Assembly (NCBI GenBank): GCA_964404165.1
Contig: CAYOIZ010000002.1
Location: 1 to 64,000, forward strand
DNA: 64,000 nt
Direction of reading: 5' to 3'
From: DASYLJ01 sp964404165
GTDB lineage: Bacteria; Desulfobacterota; Binatia; DP-6
Part shown: positions 48,129 through 57,243 of the stretch, one piece after another
Numbering within the stretch: position 1 is the first letter of the stretch
Layout of the letters: each line of letters begins with the position of its first letter
Notes under the pieces: generated by a model
What the model was told of the DNA's origin: nothing
Seen by the model: only the letters and a program-made list of their open reading frames with translations
The model's database searches: none
Program-made: the position numbers and the translations under genes

Positions 48129-50680
48129 GTGGACGCCCCGTCGCCCCACCGCCGATGGCGGCGGATGCTGCGCTCCGGCTGAGCTATCCGCTCACCGCGG
48201 GCGTGCACGACGAGATGCTGGCGGCGCCCGACGAGCCCCGCCCGCACTGGGCGGCGTTCGTGCGCTCGCTCGCAGGGCTCGGTCCGCAGGAGATGGCGCG
48301 ACGCTGGGAGCAGGCGCGGCGCCTGATCCACGACAACGGCGTCACCTACAACGTCTACGGCGACCCCCAGGGCATGGACCGCCCCTGGGAGCTCGACGCA
48401 CTGCCGCTCCTGATCGGCACCGAGGAGTGGCGCGAGCTCGAGGCAGCGCTGGCGCAGCGCGCGCTGCTCCTGAACCTCGTGCTCGCCGATCTCTACGGCC
48501 CGCAACGCCTGCTGCGCGACGATCTGCTGCCGCCCGAGCTGGTGTTCGCCCATCCGGGCTTCCTGCGGCCGTGCCACGGCATGAGCGTGCCCGACGACTG
48601 CTGGCTGCACCTCTACGCCGTCGACCTGGCGCGCTCGCCCGACGGCGGCTGGTGGGTGCTCGCCGATCGCACGCAGGCGCCGTCGGGCGCGGGCTACGCA
48701 CTCGAGAATCGCATCGTCCTGTCGCGCACGCTGCCGGAGCTGTTCCGCGAGTGCCGCGTGCAGCGCCTCGCCGGCTTCTTCAGCACCGTGCGCGACACGC
48801 TGCGCGCCTCGGCACCGCACGGACGCGAGAATCCGCGCATCGTCCTGCTGACGCCGGGCGCCTACAACGAGACCTACTTCGAGCACGCGTACCTGGCACG
48901 CTACCTCGGCTACACGCTCGTCGAGGGCGGCGACCTCACCGTCCGCGACCGCAGCGTCTTCCTGAAGACGCTCGGCGGGCTCGAGCCGGTGGACGTCATC
49001 CTGCGCCGCCTCGACGACGACTTCTGCGATCCGCTGAGCCTGCGCGGCGACTCCTCGCTCGGCGTGCCCGGCCTGCTGCAGGCGGCGCGCGCCGGCACGG
49101 TCACGATCGCGAACGCGCTCGGCACCGGACTGATCGAGAGCTCGGCCCTGATGGCGTTCCTGCCGAGCCTCTGCCGCCACGTCCTCGGCGAGGAGCTGGC
49201 GTTGCCGTCGGTGGCGACGTGGTGGTGCGGGCACGAGAGCGCGCTCGACTACGTCGTCGAGCACCTCGACGGGCTCGTGATCAAGCCCGCGTTCCCGGCG
49301 AGCGGCATGGAGCCGGTGTTCGGCGCCAGCCTCGGCACCGCGGCGCGCACGGCGCTGGTGGCGCGGCTGCGGCGCGAGCCGCATGCGTTCGTGGCGCAGG
49401 AGCAGGTGGCGCTGTCGACGGCGCCGGTGTGGAGCGGCGATCGCGTGCAGCCGCGGCACGTTGTGCTGCGCAGCTACCTGGTCGCCAGCGACCGTGCCTA
49501 CCAGGCCATGCCGGGCGGCCTCACCCGCGTCGCGACGTCACGCGACTCGCTGGTGGTGTCGATGCAGCGGGGCGGCGGCAGCAAGGACACTTGGGCGCTG
49601 TCGGAAGGCCCGGTGAGCCCGCTGAGCCTGCTGCGTCCGCCCGACGCGCCGATCGAGCTCTCGCGCGGCGGCGCCGAGCTGCCGAGCCGTGTCGCCGACA
49701 ACCTCTTCTGGCTCGGACGCTACGTCGAGCGCGCCGAGGGCACCGCCCGCCTGCTGCGCAGCATCCTGGCGCGCCTCGCCGACGAGTCGGGCCCCGGCGG
49801 CGCGCCCGAGCTGGCGGTCCTGGTGACGGCGCTCGCCGAGTACGGCCGCGTCGACGCCGGCTTCGCCGTCAAGGAGACACCCGACGGTCCGGTGGTGAGC
49901 GAGCGCGCCCTGCTGACGTTCGCGCTCGCGGAGACGCCGCCGCTCACGCTCCGCGCCACGATCAACGCCGCGCAGCGCCTGGGCTCGATCGTGCGCGACC
50001 AGATCTCGCTCGACACCTGGCGCATCGTGAACCAGCTCGACCGCACGCTGCCGCGCCTGCCCGCCAGCGGGCGCCTGCCCGTCGGCGTCGCGCTCGACGC
50101 ATTGAACCGCCTGATCCTCTCGCTCGCCGCCTTCAGCGGTCTCGGCGTCGAGAACATGACCCGTGGCCAGGGCTGGCGCTTCGCCGACATGGGCCGGCGG
50201 CTCGAGCGCGCCCACTACGTCGTGTCGCTGCTGCGGTCGCCGCTCAAGCGCGTGCGCGCCACCGAGGGCCCGCTGCTCGAGGCGCTGCTCGAGATCATGG
50301 ACGTCGGCATCACGTATCGCCGTCGCTACCTCGGCACGCTGCAGGTGGCCCCCGTGGTCGACCTGCTGCTCGTGGACGAGACCAGCCCGCGCTCGCTCGC
50401 CTTCCAGCTCGCTGCCCTCGATGCCCACGTCGCGCTGCTGCCGCGCGACGAGTCGCTCGCCACCCGCAGCGCCGAGGCGCGGCTCGCCATGAGCAGCCTG
50501 GCACGCGTGCGTCTCGCCGACGTCGAGGCGCTCTGTGCCCCCGATCCGCAGGGCGTCCGTGCCGGGCTCGGCGACTTGCTCGGCATCCTCGCACGCGATC
50601 TCCCCGGGCTCTCGGATGCGATCACGCGCAGCTACCTGAGCCACGCGCAGCCGTCGCAGCAGCTCGGAGCGTCGTCGTGA
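48125..50680 (+). CDS. Circularly permuted ATP-grasp fused to alpha-E domain
   Basis: An 851-residue fusion. Residues about 30-480 form a type-2 circularly permuted ATP-grasp ligase (NGVTYNVYGDPQG, VLADRTQAPSGAGYALENR, IVLLTPGAYNETYFEHA, VDVILRRLDDDFCDP, LVIKPAFPASGMEPVFG). Residues about 520-845 form an alpha-E domain beginning SRVADNLFWLGRYVERAEG. In many genomes these are two separate genes; here they are one. The predicted activity is ATP-dependent peptide-bond (amide) ligation, as proposed for ATP-grasp/alpha-E/transglutaminase clusters. The GTG start at 48125 overlaps the previous stop, and the end overlaps the next gene. Confidence 0.88.
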   Translation: MSGRPVAPPPMAADAALRLSYPLTAGVHDEMLAAPDEPRPHWAAFVRSLAGLGPQEMARRWEQARRLIHDNGVTYNVYGDPQGMDRPWELDALPLLIGTEEWRELEAALAQRALLLNLVLADLYGPQRLLRDDLLPPELVFAHPGFLRPCHGMSVPDDCWLHLYAVDLARSPDGGWWVLADRTQAPSGAGYALENRIVLSRTLPELFRECRVQRLAGFFSTVRDTLRASAPHGRENPRIVLLTPGAYNETYFEHAYLARYLGYTLVEGGDLTVRDRSVFLKTLGGLEPVDVILRRLDDDFCDPLSLRGDSSLGVPGLLQAARAGTVTIANALGTGLIESSALMAFLPSLCRHVLGEELALPSVATWWCGHESALDYVVEHLDGLVIKPAFPASGMEPVFGASLGTAARTALVARLRREPHAFVAQEQVALSTAPVWSGDRVQPRHVVLRSYLVASDRAYQAMPGGLTRVATSRDSLVVSMQRGGGSKDTWALSEGPVSPLSLLRPPDAPIELSRGGAELPSRVADNLFWLGRYVERAEGTARLLRSILARLADESGPGGAPELAVLVTALAEYGRVDAGFAVKETPDGPVVSERALLTFALAETPPLTLRATINAAQRLGSIVRDQISLDTWRIVNQLDRTLPRLPASGRLPVGVALDALNRLILSLAAFSGLGVENMTRGQGWRFADMGRRLERAHYVVSLLRSPLKRVRATEGPLLEALLEIMDVGITYRRRYLGTLQVAPVVDLLLVDETSPRSLAFQLAALDAHVALLPRDESLATRSAEARLAMSSLARVRLADVEALCAPDPQGVRAGLGDLLGILARDLPGLSDAITRSYLSHAQPSQQLGASS

Positions 50681-51567
50681 ACTATCGCGTCACGCACACG
50701 ACGACCTACGTCTACGAGGAGGCGGTCTCGATCTGCCACAACGAGGTGCGCCTCACGCCGCGCAGCGGTCCGCACCAGGTGGCGCGTCGCACGCAGCTGC
50801 TGATCGACCCGCCGCCGTCGGTCCTGGTGGCGCAGACCGACTACTTCGGCAACCCGATGCACTTCCTGACGCTGCAGGAGCCGCACGAGCGCCTCGCGAT
50901 CACGGCGATGAGCGACGTCGAGGTGTCGGCGGTGCCCCCGCCCGCGGCCGAGGACACGCCCGTGTGGGACACCATTCCCGGGATCCTGCGTGCCGATCGT
51001 TCGCCGGAGGCGCTCGCCGCCTTCCAGTTCGCCTTCGCCTCGCCGCACGTGCGCCCATCGGCGGACGTGATCGCGTACGCCGCGCCATCGTTCCCGAAGG
51101 GTCGACCGATGCTGGAGGCGCTGCTCGACCTCACCCATCGCATCAACACCGATTTCACCTACGACCCCGAAGCGACGACCGTCAGCACGCCGGTCGCCGA
51201 CGTGCTGCGTGAGCGACGCGGCGTCTGCCAGGACTTCGCCCACCTGGAGATCGCCTGCCTGCGCGCGCTCCGCCTGCCGGCGCGCTACGTGAGCGGCTAC
51301 ATCCTGACGACCCCGCCTCCCGGCAAGGAGCGCCTGATCGGCGCCGACGCCTCGCACGCATGGATCTCGGCCTGGATCCCCGATCTCGGCTGGATCGACC
51401 TCGACCCCACCAATGACGTCATCCCCACCGGCGAGCACGTGACGCTCGGATGGGGAAGAGACTACGGCGACATCTGCCCGATCAGAGGCGTCGTCCTGGG
51501 CGGCGGCGAGCACGAAATGTCGGTCACGGTCGACGTCGTCCCGGCTCCACGCGACGTGCGCGCCTGA
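50677..51567 (+). CDS. Transglutaminase family protein
   Basis: A 296-residue protein with an N-terminal transglutaminase-associated beta domain (YRVTHTTTYVYEEAVSICHNEVRLTPR) and a papain-like core: Cys184 (RRGVCQDFAHL), His227 (SHAWISAW) and Asp243 (DLDPTND). No signal peptide, so cytoplasmic. In the same operon as a second transglutaminase, it could remove or exchange a peptide tag attached by the ATP-grasp enzyme (inference). The GTG start at 50677 overlaps the ATP-grasp stop (GTGA). It ends the operon; a long palindrome follows. Confidence 0.9.
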   Translation: MNYRVTHTTTYVYEEAVSICHNEVRLTPRSGPHQVARRTQLLIDPPPSVLVAQTDYFGNPMHFLTLQEPHERLAITAMSDVEVSAVPPPAAEDTPVWDTIPGILRADRSPEALAAFQFAFASPHVRPSADVIAYAAPSFPKGRPMLEALLDLTHRINTDFTYDPEATTVSTPVADVLRERRGVCQDFAHLEIACLRALRLPARYVSGYILTTPPPGKERLIGADASHAWISAWIPDLGWIDLDPTNDVIPTGEHVTLGWGRDYGDICPIRGVVLGGGEHEMSVTVDVVPAPRDVRA

Positions 51568-51610
51568 CCCGAACTGCTCCTACGCGACGCGACGCCAACC
51601 ACCAAGCCGA

Positions 51611-51752
51611 GGTGTGGCGGCGGCGTGGGCGTGCGGGGGGCCTCCGAGCGAGCGCGTCATGAGCACGCGGGAGGGGAAACGGGGTGGCGTGGTGCCGTGC
51701 GAGTGCCGCGCGCAGCCGGAGGTCCCCCGCACGCCCACGCCGACGCCACACC
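51611..51752. repeat. Long palindromic intergenic element, copy A
   Basis: Two 36-base arms (51611-51646 and 51717-51752) are inverse complements with only two mismatches, around a 70-base centre that contains GGTGCCGTGCGAG. The element sits between the convergent transglutaminase and GNAT genes. Its layout and centre resemble the element at 63101-63235. It could be a MITE- or REP-like element or a bidirectional terminator. Confidence 0.65.
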
Positions 51753-51758
51753 GAGCAA

Positions 51759-52664
51759 TCACATCATGTCGCCGTTCATCAGGACGTAGTTCGGCGGCGG
51801 CGCCGTCCCGCCGCCCTTGACCATGTAGTGGCAGGCGCGAAACACGCGGAAGCCCATCGCCATCAAGCCGTCGACCAAGCGTCTATCGCCAGCCGGGATC
51901 AGCGTCCGCAGCGTCAGCCCGTCGTTCGACATCTCCCCCGCGAGCTGACCCAGCAGACCCAGCAGCACGTCCGGGTCGTCGGCCGCGGCGGAGCCGAGGT
52001 AGCCGAGGCCGCGGACGCCGATGCCGAAGACGAAGCCGGCGAGCGTCGTGCCACGCTCGGCGACGAGCGCACGGCCGCGTTGCAGGTAGAGGTCGATGCT
52101 CTGCGGCCGCGCGGCACCGAAGACGCGGCCGTCGCGGTCGATGAGACGCGTGCGATCGGTGGCGGCGGCGGGACGCAGCCGCACCGCGGGGACGCCGGCC
52201 GCCGCGATCACCGTGTGCGCCGGCAGCTCGAGCTCGAGCAGCGACGTGACGACGCGGAAGCCGAGGCGCAGATAGAGCGCCAGTGCCGTGGCGTTGTAGC
52301 TCTCGTGCACGAGACGGATCTGCGGCACGCGCGTGCCCGCCACCTCGATGCAGCGCTCGAGCAGCGCGCGCCCGATGCCACGTCCCTGCGCGTGCGGCTC
52401 GACGGCCACCGGGCCCACCGTCGCCACCGCGCCACGTGGATGGACCCACGCCATGCCGACGACCTCGCCGTCGAGGCACGCCACCAGGCCGCCCATGCCG
52501 TCGAAGCCGAGCAGATGGCGGACGTAGCTGCGACTGTCGGCGGGCGTCGTCACGGTCGGCGGCATGCCGTGCCGCAGCGCCACGTCGTAGAACGCCGTGA
52601 AGTTGACGTCGCCCGCGCGATCGACGTCTCGCTCCTCGAGCGGCCGCACCGTCACGGCGGACAT
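51759..52664 (-). CDS. GNAT-family acetyltransferase with two GNAT-like domains
   Basis: A 301-residue protein. The N-terminal half is a clear GNAT domain: VRPLEERDVDRAG at the start and acetyl-CoA-binding motif A VAVEPHAQGRGIGRALLERC near residue 95. The C-terminal half (VRLRPAAATDRTRLIDRDG, GLGYLGSAAADDPDV, then GFRVFRACHYMVKG) looks like a second, degenerate GNAT fold, as in MshD-like tandem proteins. The acceptor is unknown. It starts at ATG 52664, eight bases after the stop of the upstream lipoprotein gene. Confidence 0.82.
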   Translation of the reverse strand: MSAVTVRPLEERDVDRAGDVNFTAFYDVALRHGMPPTVTTPADSRSYVRHLLGFDGMGGLVACLDGEVVGMAWVHPRGAVATVGPVAVEPHAQGRGIGRALLERCIEVAGTRVPQIRLVHESYNATALALYLRLGFRVVTSLLELELPAHTVIAAAGVPAVRLRPAAATDRTRLIDRDGRVFGAARPQSIDLYLQRGRALVAERGTTLAGFVFGIGVRGLGYLGSAAADDPDVLLGLLGQLAGEMSNDGLTLRTLIPAGDRRLVDGLMAMGFRVFRACHYMVKGGGTAPPPNYVLMNGDMM

Positions 52665-52672
52665 CGCCGGCC

Positions 52673-54037
52673 TCAGTTTTCGTCGTCGGGCTTGGCCGAC
52701 ACGAACAGCAGACCGCGCGGCCGGGCCGGGCCGGTCTCGCCGTGGGGCCAGGTGTCGCGGTTGAAGTCGACGCCGACCTCTTCGGTGTTCTCGTCCTTGA
52801 ACGCGCTGTCGAAGCGCAGCTTCCCCGTGGGACGGTCGAGGCGCAGCATGTGGACGCGCCGGTCGCCGTCGAGCGTGTAGGACGGCACGTCGATGGTGTA
52901 GTCGGCGACCGCGACGCGCCGCCCGTCGAGGCTCATGGCGAGGCCGCTCGGACCGCCCTCGCGCGCCTCGTCGCCGCTCTCGGGCGTGGCGCCGGGCACG
53001 CGGTCGAATCGCAGCGACGACACCGTCTTCGGCTTGAACGGATCGCTCACGTCCAGCGAGACGACCTTGTTCGTTCCCGTGAGCGCGGTGACGTAGAACC
53101 GGTCGTCGGGCGTGATCGCGGCACCGCTCGGGAGCGCGCCGGCACCGAAGTCCGTCACCAGGCGGAAGATCGGATCGGGGATGCCGAGCGAGTCGGACAC
53201 GTAGAGCGCCCCGCCCTCGTGCGTGTTGACGAAGACGAACGGGCGCTGGCGCAGGAAGCGCGGCGTCATCGGCCCGAGGTTCTCCTCGCCGCGCGGTCCG
53301 GCATCGAGCGTGATCGTCTTCTTGAGGGTCAGGTCGGGCACGGACCAGAGCTGCACGGTGATGCCCGGCATGACGTCGCCGGTGGTGGTGCTGGCGAGAC
53401 CGTGGCCGTGGTTGGTCGTGATCATGGCGCTCATCGAGGGCCGCACCGCGCCGCCGGTGGGCGCGATGATGGTGCCGCGCGTGCCCTGACCGCTCGCCAC
53501 GAGCTCCTTCTGGAACCGACCGTCGTTGCCGAACACGCTGAGGCCTCCCGGGGACCCCAGCACCTCGCGCGGCTCGCCACGGTAGCCGATGCGATCGGCG
53601 CACATCACCACCGCCTTGCCACCCGGAATGGTGACGACGCTCGCCGGTGCCGTCAGCTGGCGCGTGGCGCCGGGCGTGTCGACGAGCGCCAGACCACCCT
53701 TCAGCGGATCGCGCAGGTCGAAGACGAAGGTGCGACCGGTGAGGAGCCCGGTGGTGAAGACGCGCCGATCGAAGCGCTGCTCGGTGTTGATGCCGTACGG
53801 CTCGTTGCCCTTCGACTTGACCGGGATGGTGCGCAGCACCTTGCCGTACGAACGCGATTCCCAGTTGGCGTCGATGATGGCGAGGAAGTCGCTGTCCTTG
53901 CGGTCGGCGTCGCCGGCCCACACCACGAGGTAGGCCTCGCCGTCGAAGTCGTTCTCGGCGGTGCCTCGCGCACAGCCGGCGACGACGCACGCCAGCAGCA
54001 GCGTCCACACCACACGTCCCCACGACCCACCGCGCAT
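52673..54037 (-). CDS. Lipoprotein related to selenium-binding protein / methanethiol oxidase (SBP56-like)
   Basis: A 454-residue exported lipoprotein: hydrophobic N-terminus ending VVAGC. The body reads as a beta-propeller: DSDFLAIIDANWESRSYGKVL, NTEQRFDRRVFTTGLLTGRTFVFDL, NTHEGGALYVSD, PDDRFYVTALTGTNKV and MSLDGRRVAVADY. Order and style are those of SBP56 proteins, some of which oxidise methanethiol with copper or bind selenium, but the canonical metal-binding His/Cys pattern was not confirmed. It could be another propeller lipoprotein. The ATG at 54037 starts a 311-base divergent gap with two palindromes. Confidence 0.55.
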   Translation of the reverse strand: MRGGSWGRVVWTLLLACVVAGCARGTAENDFDGEAYLVVWAGDADRKDSDFLAIIDANWESRSYGKVLRTIPVKSKGNEPYGINTEQRFDRRVFTTGLLTGRTFVFDLRDPLKGGLALVDTPGATRQLTAPASVVTIPGGKAVVMCADRIGYRGEPREVLGSPGGLSVFGNDGRFQKELVASGQGTRGTIIAPTGGAVRPSMSAMITTNHGHGLASTTTGDVMPGITVQLWSVPDLTLKKTITLDAGPRGEENLGPMTPRFLRQRPFVFVNTHEGGALYVSDSLGIPDPIFRLVTDFGAGALPSGAAITPDDRFYVTALTGTNKVVSLDVSDPFKPKTVSSLRFDRVPGATPESGDEAREGGPSGLAMSLDGRRVAVADYTIDVPSYTLDGDRRVHMLRLDRPTGKLRFDSAFKDENTEEVGVDFNRDTWPHGETGPARPRGLLFVSAKPDDEN

Positions 54038-54348
54038 TCGCGGCCGTTTCTACAAAAGCGCCGGGCACCTGTCCAATCATGTCACCCGCGGCACGCATCA
54101 CGGGGCCCGCGTGGCACATGTGCGGCGACGTCATCCGGCCACGATCGAGCAGTCGCCGTCGCGTGTGCGACGGCGTGCCTCCCCTGAAGTCGGGAGACGC
54201 GCGACCGAAGCACGCGAGCCGACGGCGCGCACACCGGGTGTGCGCCCGCCGAGGAGCGACGAGCCTCATGCCGCACGAGGTTTTTTCGACGACGGCCCAC
54301 CGTGCACCACCGCGGCACCCGGCACGATCGCTGCACTGGTGACGCGTC
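54038..54348. other. Divergent intergenic region with two perfect palindromes
   Basis: No gene is evident. CGCCGTCGC / GCGACGGCG (54154-54175, four-base loop) and GCGCACACC-G-GGTGTGCGC (54227-54245) are perfect inverted repeats. The second, with a one-base centre, looks more like a protein-binding site than an RNA hairpin. A T6 run is at 54281-54286. Promoters for the lipoprotein (minus) and the 99-aa gene (plus) must lie here. Confidence 0.5.
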
Positions 54349-54648
54349 ATGATCTACCAGCCCGGCGACTACGTGTACCCCGCCGACCTTCCCCGCCCCA
54401 TGCTCTGTCGCGTCCAGGAAGCCGAGACCGCCGAGCCACGCGCGGGCAGTGGTCAGATCCTCACCCTCGAACCCCTGGACGGCCCCTGGCCCGCCGGCAC
54501 CACCCTGATCCGCCTCGACGGCGCCGTCATCCCCGCCTGGCCCCGCCAATTACGCAAGACCACCGCCCGCCCCGGCACCGCTGGCGCCACGATCATGCAC
54601 CAGCCGGAGTGGCCCAAGACGCGCCGCCTACACGTCGTCGCAGCCTAG
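54349..54648 (+). CDS. Hypothetical protein (99 aa) with Tudor/KOW-like start
   Basis: A 99-residue protein of unknown function. The N-terminus YQPGDYVYPADLPRPMLCRVQEAE resembles in plan the Tudor-like start of CarD proteins (VGEKVVYPAHGVGVIEG), followed by LTLEPLDGPWPAGTTLIRL. No signal peptide or membrane segment. It may be a small beta-barrel protein. The ATG at 54349 is the only good start. Three hairpins follow before the convergent ptsP gene. Confidence 0.6.
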   Translation: MIYQPGDYVYPADLPRPMLCRVQEAETAEPRAGSGQILTLEPLDGPWPAGTTLIRLDGAVIPAWPRQLRKTTARPGTAGATIMHQPEWPKTRRLHVVAA

Positions 54649-54655
54649 CCCACGG

Positions 54656-54757
54656 GCGTACCCGTATGCCGCGCCGGCTTCGCCGGCCGCGGCAGGAAGT
54701 CCGCGCGGAAACGCCCGCTCCACTCTCGCCCTCAGACCCGAGAAGCTCGGGTCTGAC
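54656..54757. terminator. Hairpin cluster between convergent genes
   Basis: Three inverted repeats lie between the 99-aa gene and ptsP: a small ACGGG/CCCGT hairpin near 54657, a strong one at 54667-54694 (TGCCGCG/CGCGGCA around CCGGC-TTC-GCCGG), and AGACCCGAG/CTCGGGTCT at 54734-54754 with a three-base loop. The last touches the ptsP stop codon. Together they probably stop transcription from both sides. Confidence 0.55.
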
Positions 54758-57205
54758 TCAGTGATACATCTCCATCAGCTCGATGATCCCCAGACTCTTC
54801 ATGCCGTCGAAGAGGTAGCCCTTCACCTCCTTGACGGTGGCGAGCCCGAGGACGTCGCGCGTGATGGCGCGGACCGCGGCGTAGGGGACCGAGCGGATGA
54901 TGCGCTTCACCACCGGGATGAAGAACGGGCCCATCGACAGATCATCGAGCCCGAGGCCGACCAGCACCAGCGTGCACAGCGGATCGGACGCCATCTCGCC
55001 GCACATGCCCACCCACTTGCCGGCGCCCTTGGCGGCCTGCACCGTCTGGTGGATCGCCGACAGGACGGCGGGGTGCAGCGGCTCGTAGAGCGACGCCACC
55101 TTGTGGTTGTTGCGGTCGACGGCGAGCAGGTACTGGATCAGATCGTTCGTCCCGATCGAGAAGAAGTCGACCTCGCGGATCAGGTGCGTGGCCATGGCCA
55201 CCGCCGACGGCACCTCGACCATCATGCCGACGGGCACCGCGGCGTCGAAGTCGAGCCCCTGCCGGCGTAGCTCGTCCTTGGCCTCGTCGATCAGCTCCTT
55301 GGCGCGACGGATCTCCTCCATGCTGGAGATCATGGGCAGCAGGATGCGGACGCGGCCGAGCGTGGCGACGCGCAGGATGGCGCGGATCTGGACCTTGAAG
55401 ACCTCCGGCATCTCGAGCGAGATGCGGATCGAGCGCCAGCCGAGGAACGGATTCTCCTCGCGCGCGAGGTGGAGGTAGCTCGGATACTTGTCGGCGCCGA
55501 CGTCGAGCGTGCGGATGGTGACGGGCCGCCCCTCCATGCCGCGCACGACGCGCGCATAGAGCTGATACTGCTCCTCCTCGTCCGGGAAGTCGCGGTAGGT
55601 GAGGAACGGGAACTCGGTGCGGTAGAGCCCGACGCCGTCGGCGCCGTGACGGTGCGCGAACGGCAGGTCGGCGATGAGCCCGATGTTGGCGTACATGTTC
55701 ACGCGCCGGCCGTCCGTCGTCTCCGCCGGCAGCGCACGCAGCGGCTCGAGCTCGCGGTTGAAGGCGCGGTACTCGCGCTCGAGGCGCTCGTACTCGCGCG
55801 CGACGTCCACCGGCGGGTTCAGGTAGACGACGCCCGCATTGCCGTCGACGATGAGGTCGTCGCCCTCGTGCACCTCCTCGCCGCCCGACGGCCGCGCGCC
55901 GACGACGGTGGGGATCTCGAACGACTTGGCCAGAATGGTGACGTGCGACGTGGTGCCGCCGGTGGCGAGCACGATGCCGCGCAGGTGCTCGTGGTCGAGC
56001 AGCGTCAGGTCGGAGATGGTGATGTCGTCGGCGACCAGCACGCTGTCGTGATCGAGGGCGCGCTCCGGCTCCTCGATGCCGAGCAGGTTCCGCAGCACGC
56101 GCAGCCCGACGTCCTTCACGTCGCCGGCGCGCTCGCTGAGGTACTCGTCGGTCATGCCGGCGAACGCCGCCAGATACTCCTCGACGACCGCCTTCAGCGC
56201 CGCCTCCGCCGACAACCCCGCCTTGATGTGCGCCTCGACCTTCGAGGTGAAGCCACGGTCTTCGAGCATGAGGCGGTGTGCCTCGATGATGGCGCCGTCG
56301 AACTCGGGGAGCCGGCGGGCGAGACGGGCCTTCAACGACTCGAGCTCGGCCACCGACTCGGAGACGGCGCGCGCGAAGCGGATGCGCTCGGCGGCCGGAT
56401 CGTCGACGGCGCGGTCGTCGACCATGGCGAAGCTGACCGGCGAGTGCAGCAGGTGCGCGCGGCCGTTGCCGAAGCCCGGCGCGGCGGGCAGGCCGTTCAA
56501 CCGTCCCTGGCGCGACTGCTTGCGCGTGACCGTCTCGGACTGCTGGCCGATGGTCTTCTCGTAGGACTGGAGGCGCTTGACCGCGTTCAGCATGCGCTGG
56601 CGGTACTCGCGACGCTCCTCCTCCTTGCTCTTCAGGTCTTCGAGCAGGCGCGCCTGGACGATGATGCCGCCCACCTGTGCCGCCAGCGCGCGCAGGAGAC
56701 GCAGCTCGTTGCCGGAGAACTTCCGCCGACGCAGCGTCTGCACCACGAGCACGCCGAGCGGGGTGCCGCGCTCGATGATCGGCACCCCGACGAACGAGTG
56801 GTAGCGCTCCTCGCCCGTCTCCGGGAAGTATTTGTAGCGCGGGTGCGAGATGGCATCGACGGCGGCCACCGGCTCGAGCTTCTCGATGACCATACCGGTG
56901 AGGCCCTCGCCCACGCTCATGGCCACCTTGCCGACCGCGCTGCGCTCGAGACCGGTCGTGGCTTCGAGCGTCAGCCGCTGCACGCGCGTCTCGAGGAGGT
57001 AGATCGAGCAGACGTCGGTGCTGGTGCGGCGCGCGATCACCTCGACGATGCGCTGCAGGGTGTCCTGGAGGTCCTCCGAGCGCTCGGTGATGGCGCTGAC
57101 GTCCTCGAGCACGGAGATGCCATGGGTCGGAGGGACGTTCGTCGTCGTCGCCTTCGCCGTCCCGCGCGGGTCGCGCCGGCCGGGCTTGCGGGTCTCCGGC
57201 TTCAT
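54758..57205 (-). CDS. ptsP: Phosphoenolpyruvate-protein phosphotransferase PtsP (EI-Ntr, with GAF domain)
   Basis: An 815-residue enzyme that starts a nitrogen-type PTS phosphorelay by transferring phosphate from PEP to NPr. A GAF domain spans residues about 35-185. A coiled linker follows, then the PEP-utiliser N-terminal helical domain. The phospho-His domain has active-site His421 in ATGGTTSHVTILAKS. The C-terminal TIM barrel has TEFPFLTYRDFPDEEEQ and the Cys in GMCGEMASDP. It is full length. No ptsN, ptsO or rpoN gene is nearby. Confidence 0.93.
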   Translation of the reverse strand: MKPETRKPGRRDPRGTAKATTTNVPPTHGISVLEDVSAITERSEDLQDTLQRIVEVIARRTSTDVCSIYLLETRVQRLTLEATTGLERSAVGKVAMSVGEGLTGMVIEKLEPVAAVDAISHPRYKYFPETGEERYHSFVGVPIIERGTPLGVLVVQTLRRRKFSGNELRLLRALAAQVGGIIVQARLLEDLKSKEEERREYRQRMLNAVKRLQSYEKTIGQQSETVTRKQSRQGRLNGLPAAPGFGNGRAHLLHSPVSFAMVDDRAVDDPAAERIRFARAVSESVAELESLKARLARRLPEFDGAIIEAHRLMLEDRGFTSKVEAHIKAGLSAEAALKAVVEEYLAAFAGMTDEYLSERAGDVKDVGLRVLRNLLGIEEPERALDHDSVLVADDITISDLTLLDHEHLRGIVLATGGTTSHVTILAKSFEIPTVVGARPSGGEEVHEGDDLIVDGNAGVVYLNPPVDVAREYERLEREYRAFNRELEPLRALPAETTDGRRVNMYANIGLIADLPFAHRHGADGVGLYRTEFPFLTYRDFPDEEEQYQLYARVVRGMEGRPVTIRTLDVGADKYPSYLHLAREENPFLGWRSIRISLEMPEVFKVQIRAILRVATLGRVRILLPMISSMEEIRRAKELIDEAKDELRRQGLDFDAAVPVGMMVEVPSAVAMATHLIREVDFFSIGTNDLIQYLLAVDRNNHKVASLYEPLHPAVLSAIHQTVQAAKGAGKWVGMCGEMASDPLCTLVLVGLGLDDLSMGPFFIPVVKRIIRSVPYAAVRAITRDVLGLATVKEVKGYLFDGMKSLGIIELMEMYH

Positions 57206-57243
57206 GGCGGGGCGATCTTAGCGGGCCGGTACCACGGCCACAA

